Positions 58,936 to 64,000 of a stretch of DNA of 64,000 bases are shown here, piece by piece. The notes under the pieces are model-generated. The model was not told the origin of the DNA. It was given only the letters and a program-made list of their open reading frames with translations, and made no database searches. This stretch comes from Dichotomocladium elegans (Eukaryota; Mucoromycota; Mucoromycetes; Mucorales; Lichtheimiaceae): the NCBI GenBank assembly GCA_025716815.1, contig JAIXMN010000016.1:248001-312000 (forward strand), read 5' to 3'. Each line of letters opens with the position of its first letter. Within the stretch, counting starts at the first letter, position 1. Both the position numbers and the translations under genes were made by a program.

Positions 58936-61652
58936 ATGGACTTCGTTAAACAAGATCAACCACCTTGCAAACCTGTAACCAATGCACCATCAGTTGTAGG
59001 AGTGGGAGCTACAGTATCAGGAACATCGGGCACTTTAGGCAGCGCCACTAGACCTTTTGCTGCTGCTTATAACCACCCCCCATATGTACTCCCTATGACC
59101 AGCCGACCTGCTGAAAGCTCTGTTGAGGACGCTTCATGCGTAAAGAGACTACGAAAAGAACGAGCGTGTACGGTACCGCTTCCGTCATGACTCAAATTCC
59201 TTGCAATTAATCTATGCGACTCTATAGGTGATCTCTGCCGTCGAAAGAAAATTCGGTAACGGTCTTGCATAGAAGCAGGCAGGGGTGGGAGAAATCTAGC
59301 AGCCATATACACCCATTTGCCTTGAAGGCGGCTGTTTTTCTGACTGGTGATTGTTCACAGGTGTGATTTTACGCAAGTATATCCAGATATTTCTTGCGGT
59401 TCCTGTCGTAGCTACGGTAAATCTTGCACATTTAACGAGGTGAGCAAGGGTGCGCTCTTCGGATTTCCTACACACGGGTTGAAGCAGCTTTGGAGGGCGC
59501 TTATGTAAAAGATTAAATGCACATAAGGTTGCAAAGAAGAGAGGCCCACCCAAAGGATACGTTGAGAGTCTGGAAACCCGCCTGCGTCGTATGGAGGAGT
59601 TGCTTATAAATTTGGTGGATTCGGGAAAGTCATTACCGGAAGGCTGCCAAGACTTACTTGGAAAGGGCACCACGAATAATTCCGACATCGACGGTGGCAC
59701 CGGCTTGGACGAAAAGACAGAGAGCAATAATAGAAAAGTGGAGTCGATCGAGCGGAAAGATCATGCTCATGATAGCACGTCTTTGGCGCCTTCTCAATCA
59801 AAGAAGACTTCCGTAGAAACTTTCAGGAATTCCAATAGCGTATCAGTAGAACCAGCGCATGGCCCAGTCTACAGTTACTTTGGCGGATCGTCAGGTGTTT
59901 ATTTTTTGGCCAAATTTCTGGGTGAGGATAATTCCACAGTCGTTCCTGTTACGGACGACGATGTGATGATTTCAGACAGAACATCACACTTTGACCAATG
60001 TGCTTCTGGACAACCTATTCTCTGGAGATTCCCCGACAAGGAGATTGTCGACCGTCTTGTCAACATGTATGTTTTGCTCGAGAGAGAGAAAACTGTTCAT
60101 TACTAATATTTTCTGGATTAGATATTTCGAAAGGATGAACACGCTCTTACCTGTTATCGATGAGGACGAATTCAAAGCAAACTACCAAAAGGACATGGAC
60201 AGTATTTGGCCACCGCTTCTCGCGGCGATGTGTCGAGCAGGAAGCAGACTCTTGGAGGAAGATGACAGCATGCTGAAGAAGCATAATATCGGTCGAAATG
60301 ATTTGTTTCATATGTTTTCTAAGCAGATTGAAAGCAACAAAACCAGAGTCGATATATTATCTCCAAAGATTGAGTTCGTACAATTCCTTATTTTGCTCGG
60401 CAATAGCACGGAGAAATGGGGATTCAATACCCAAGAATGGGTTGTCATTAGTATGGCAGCGAAGATGGTAAGCCCAACAACGACAGATAGATACCTTTTA
60501 TCTGCTGACAAGAGGTATATCTAAGGCACAAGAACTTGGTCTCCATCGTGCAAGTACGGGACGTAGGCTCTCGCCGCGACAAGCTGAACAATATAGAAGA
60601 CTATGGTGGTCGGCCTATTCCATGGATCGGTGGGTCAGCACCGCCATGGGAAGGTAGGCCCACGTTGGCATGACCTTGTATCCTCTCTTCTAATTACTGG
60701 GTTACACATAGACCGTTATCTATTTCCGATGCGGATTGTGATGTCGATTTTCCAGCAGCTGAAGATGGTGGGCATAATTACTCATTCCTCGTGGCGATCA
60801 CAAAGCTTGCCTGTATTCTCGGCGATATCTCACGGGTGCTCTATTCTCCACGTGCACGCACGCTTTGGGGAGAAAACACAAAAGACGCAGACCAAATCTG
60901 CGCGAATTTCCAGAGAAAACTCGAAGAGTGGCGATTCAGCTTACCTCCTCATCTTCGTATTTATCCTGATGATGAGGAGCAACTAAGAATTGGCCAATTA
61001 CCTGCCGAACTCGAACAACGTGTGAATAGCGGTGGTAATTATATTTCTCAAAATGCACTCTACATTGTGGACAGCAGCGTATGGATATGATTTACCCAAA
61101 CACTATCTATTAGCTGGGCATCTCCTGGCGGCGTACTACTCCACAATGATTTTATTGAAACAGCGTTCTCACGATATCGACCAAAGTTTTCTGGCAACCG
61201 AGGCATCGAGAGCGACGTATTTTTCCGCTGAAAACATCATATATGTTCTCGGTGCTCTGCGTCCCAACACGGTTCTCGTTTTCAGCTCAGTCACTACTAG
61301 TATATATTTACAATACAGCAGACGTTTTGAGGGTGATAGACTTATGCAATTACACGACGGTTGCTCAGGCTTCGCGTTGTTCCAATCTGTAGGCATTATT
61401 TTAGTAGGCCTTACCGACCCAAATGCGGAACTCGTATCGAAATCAAAGGAATTGATCCAAAAATTCAAGATTATCTGTTCTCGATTTTCGGCTTACCTTC
61501 CACAGGTAAGATAAAATGGGTGGCTGCCGAATGGAGATGTTTCACAGATTCATACTCCGTTTTTATAGGATCCGGAGCGAGTGGGTATTGTAGAAGACCT
61601 CGAGCGGTTCGTGGAGAATGCTGCCGCTACTACTATCGGTGAACGGTTGTAG
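58936..61652 (+). CDS. Zn2Cys6 transcription factor with fungal_trans domain, multi-exon
   Basis: The zinc cluster is spread over three or four small exons. KRLRKERAC is joined to DLCRRKKIR, then to R-CDFTQVYPDISCGSCRSYG and KSCTFNE, giving six Cys, followed by VAKKRGPPKGYVESLETRL and RRMEELLINLV, the typical linker and coiled helix of this Mucoromycota class. The fungal_trans (PF04082-type) domain reads LVNMY|FERMNTLLPVIDEDEF, SIWPPLLAAMCRAGSRLL, then AQELGLHRASTGRRLSPRQA, RRLWWSAYSMDRWVSTAMGR, and PLSISDADCDVDFPA with SFLVAITKLACILGDISRVL. The last exon is DPERVGIVEDLERFVENAAA-TTIGERL, stop at 61650-61652. At least eight introns. It is presumably a nuclear regulator of metabolism; the target is unknown. 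Confidence 0.88.
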
Positions 61653-63373
61653 GATCTAGATTCAGCCAACGTTACTAAAGCCGACAACAACAACGGTGTT
61701 CGCGATACTCGGACGATAGATACAGCCGGGGTGGTCAAACAACCGAAATTACCCATACCATGGAAAATAAGCACGCTGTGAATACCATGTTTGTAAATTC
61801 TGAGGATTCAATTTCCATTATATAATGCGTGCATGCAACGAAGTGCAGGCATATTTATGTATCTACAATTAGAAGTGGTGTTGATATCTGCTGAAGAATT
61901 TATGGTTTACAGTTTAAGGAGCCTAAACAGTCTTCGACATTGCTCTCGGTCCCATGTCGTACGGTCACTACTCCATTCTGTAACTGCGTTTCTTACGTTC
62001 ATGCTATGATCAATATCTTATTACATGAAATGATCAACCAGATTTTCCATCCAAACAATGGTTCTCACTCTCGGACAAAAATATACAAATACCTGCGTAA
62101 TTATTCCTGATGTCCCATAGAAGCAGCGGCTAGTCTGTACTGTATTTTCAAAAAAAAAAAAAAAAAAAAACTTCGCGAGTAGGGAAAAATTATGTCATAT
62201 AAAAATAAAACAGATGGCATATCAAGGTGGAAAAGATTTCGCATGGTGTCAGGCGTCTACCAGGAAGGGCTAGATCACCAGAGCCCGATGAGCAAAGAGA
62301 GAAGGGATAATATCTTTCTTTATGACTAGCAACTCTCAACCATTCCCCGAAGACCGGTGCGAATATGTATCATATTCAGGCAGGCCGCCATATCCCGGTT
62401 CCCTAACCGCTGTCGCGGAGTGCCCTCTGCCGTGCATGCTATTATGCTGAATTTGACAGGTTATGAGCCGCGATTCCGGGCGCAAGGTCAAAGATCTTTC
62501 TGTGACCAGGAAGATCAAACGCAGTACTTCATTCTTTATGTTACCGCCACGATTGAATTGTATCCGCAGCAAGTCCAAGCACATGCAATCGCCCTCCTTC
62601 ATATATGCAGTGCTGTTAAAGATATTATTTTTTTGGTGTGTAACCAGGAAGAACACAGTAGATCTGACAATTACGACGATCCTGACTTTGGAACATCTAC
62701 TACAAGAGACCAGATCGCTGACATAGTCAACTTCTGCTATCTCACTACTGTCGGTTGCGTAGAGAATCTGTCAGAAAATTAACATTGCCGGATATGTACA
62801 ACATTGAGCTGGAGCGCAAAGGTCCGGCATCATGCTGGCTGTGGATCGTCTTGCAAGATTGCTGACCTCGATGGTGTGTGGGCCGATGGAACAACACACT
62901 GATGAAAGGGGCACAGCTAAGAACTCTTCTGTGTGCCTTGGCTGCTGCCTTTCCCTCACATAAGGCCAACTTTTTCTACCTCATGCTGCTATTGCTCCTC
63001 CAAACCTGTGCGAGAAAGTGTTTCCAAAGATCGACCATTGAACTGAAAAGATCGCACCAACTCATATCTCTGCCGCTGGTTTTCTTGCGATTACTCCACA
63101 TCCTTCAAGGTGCGGTTATCATACAGGACAAGCGCCCACAACGTCAAATGTAACCATCACGAAGTTATATGCAATGTTGGTTTTTTACCTATCAATATAC
63201 ATACTATGTTGACCACCGTAGAATTATCACAAGTCGTATCATAGTTCTCCCCCATGACAACAGTTAACTAGATACCTGCAATAGTGAGAGACGAATCCTT
63301 CGAAATTGCTCAGCTTTAAGCTATTCAATGCTTCACTGGTTCAGGACATCGATGTCTCGCATTCTAAAGACCT
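61653..63373. other. Accessory region with cassette fragment and unassigned ORF
   Basis: Contains a poly-A run of about 22 bases at 62150-62171 and a fragment of the dispersed cassette (62130-62260). A 141-codon plus-strand frame at 62357-62782 (with YFILYVTATIELYPQQVQAH and TTRDQIADIVNFCYLTTVGC) looks protein-like in its second half. It could be an exon or relic, but no family is recognised. No other coding signal. Confidence 0.4.
62130..62260 (-). repeat. Copy 4 (intron part only) of the dispersed cassette
   Basis: Shares the CTGTACTGTATTTTCAAAA start, ATGTCATATAAAAATA and AAAAGATTTCG blocks with the copies at 44.3, 48.5 and (first block only) 52 kb. No exon portion is visible. Confidence 0.4.
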
Positions 63374-64000
63374 ATTACGTTTTCTTTTGCTCTTCACAAC
63401 CGATCAAAATTGTTCAATACGTTTGATTTCAGGCGAGTAAAATGGAAGATAGCCGCATCGAGATCCTCGATGCTCGATGTATCTAGAACTATCCTCAGCT
63501 TCATGAATAGGTGCATTATCCGTTAGCATCTAATGGCCCTTGATATATTCATATCCATTTCATCCATGGCAGCTTTCTTAAAGCTGAGATAATGTCCCTA
63601 TATAGTTCCTTTGTTTGTAGTCGTGAAGTGCCCCGCTCTCTTTTTTTTTTTTTTTTTGTTGGTGGCTGTGGGAGTCTCAAGCTATATTTTAATACCTGAT
63701 GATGAAATTGCTTCCAAGACGGTAGTTGTTTTCATTCTTGTTTTTGGCACTGTAACTACTGCATAAATCACTTTCTTGGACCATGTGATGCTGCTCTTGA
63801 TGTTAATATCCAATCCAGATTCATCAAGGGAAGCACAGTTTTTCTAAAGTCAGTGTCAGCCTGTTTACATGGATTCATTTTTTATAAATTAATGATGCGT
63901 CGTTTTCGATCCCCTCAATTGCTCTAGGATAATTGACGGATTTCCATCAGCCCACTCTCAAATAGCACTCCGTACTCTTCCTTGAGAATCCGTGAACGAA
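63374..64000 (-). pseudogene. Second Tc1/mariner transposase relic, truncated by the window edge
   Basis: Aligns with 52363-53000 in the same orientation. On the minus strand it reads DNAPIHEAEDSSRYIEHRGS and RCGYLPFYSPEIKRIEQF followed by a stop where the family has a Trp, so the DDE domain is broken. Further frameshifts and a 17-T run at 63641-63657 follow. The N-terminal part lies beyond position 64000. Its age looks greater than that of the 52-kb copy. Confidence 0.75.

Overview
This window looks like nuclear DNA from an early-diverging fungus, most likely a Mucorales-type Mucoromycota. The evidence is: genes split by many short GT-AG introns (about 55-240 nt); typical fungal proteins (Pcl/PHO80-type cyclin, alpha-arrestin, two Zn2Cys6 regulators, one carrying the AKKRGPPKGY linker common in this phylum, Gyp1-type TBC protein, fungal Doa10); and decayed Tc1/mariner, PIF/Harbinger and Fanzor elements. 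The species cannot be named from sequence alone.

Layout. 0.7-14.9 kb is gene-dense: DCN1-like (+), aspartate aminotransferase (-), Pcl-type cyclin (-), alpha-arrestin (-), LRR protein (+), Zn2Cys6 factor (-). 14.9-24.5 kb is gene-poor and contains a near-perfect inverted duplication with 1.9-kb arms around a 1.17-kb unique spacer. 24.5-29 kb is a full DOA10/SSM4 (MARCH6) RING-CH ubiquitin ligase (-). A structurally complete 2.69-kb PIF/Harbinger transposon with matched terminal inverted repeats and a TAA target duplication sits 182 bp upstream of the DOA10 start. 33-43.5 kb holds a Gyp1/TBC1D22 RabGAP (+), a two-finger C2H2 factor (-), a small Ser-rich ORF (+) and a NAPE-PLD-like hydrolase (+).

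44-53.6 kb is an accessory region. Its main content is a decayed Fanzor (eukaryotic TnpB-type RNA-guided nuclease) gene at 45.1-47.2 kb. RuvC-I, RuvC-II, zinc-ribbon and RuvC-III segments are all legible but spread over several frames. Its 3' end runs directly into a truncated 5' end of a Tc1/mariner element whose longer relative lies at 52.3-53.6 kb. A third Tc1 relic runs off the right edge. Between them is an uncharacterised multi-exon minus-strand gene whose exon-1/intron-1 cassette recurs elsewhere as orphan fragments.

54.2-61.7 kb returns to ordinary genes: an F-box-like Cys-rich protein (+), a PQ-loop membrane protein (-), an uncharacterised Pro/Gln/Ser-rich protein (-) and a Zn2Cys6/fungal_trans regulator (+).

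The host genes do not form a pathway. The mobile elements link to one another: Fanzor and Tc1 share an end, and the Harbinger element may affect DOA10 expression. Multi-exon genes are given as outer coding limits; introns were placed by eye from splice sites and frame continuity.
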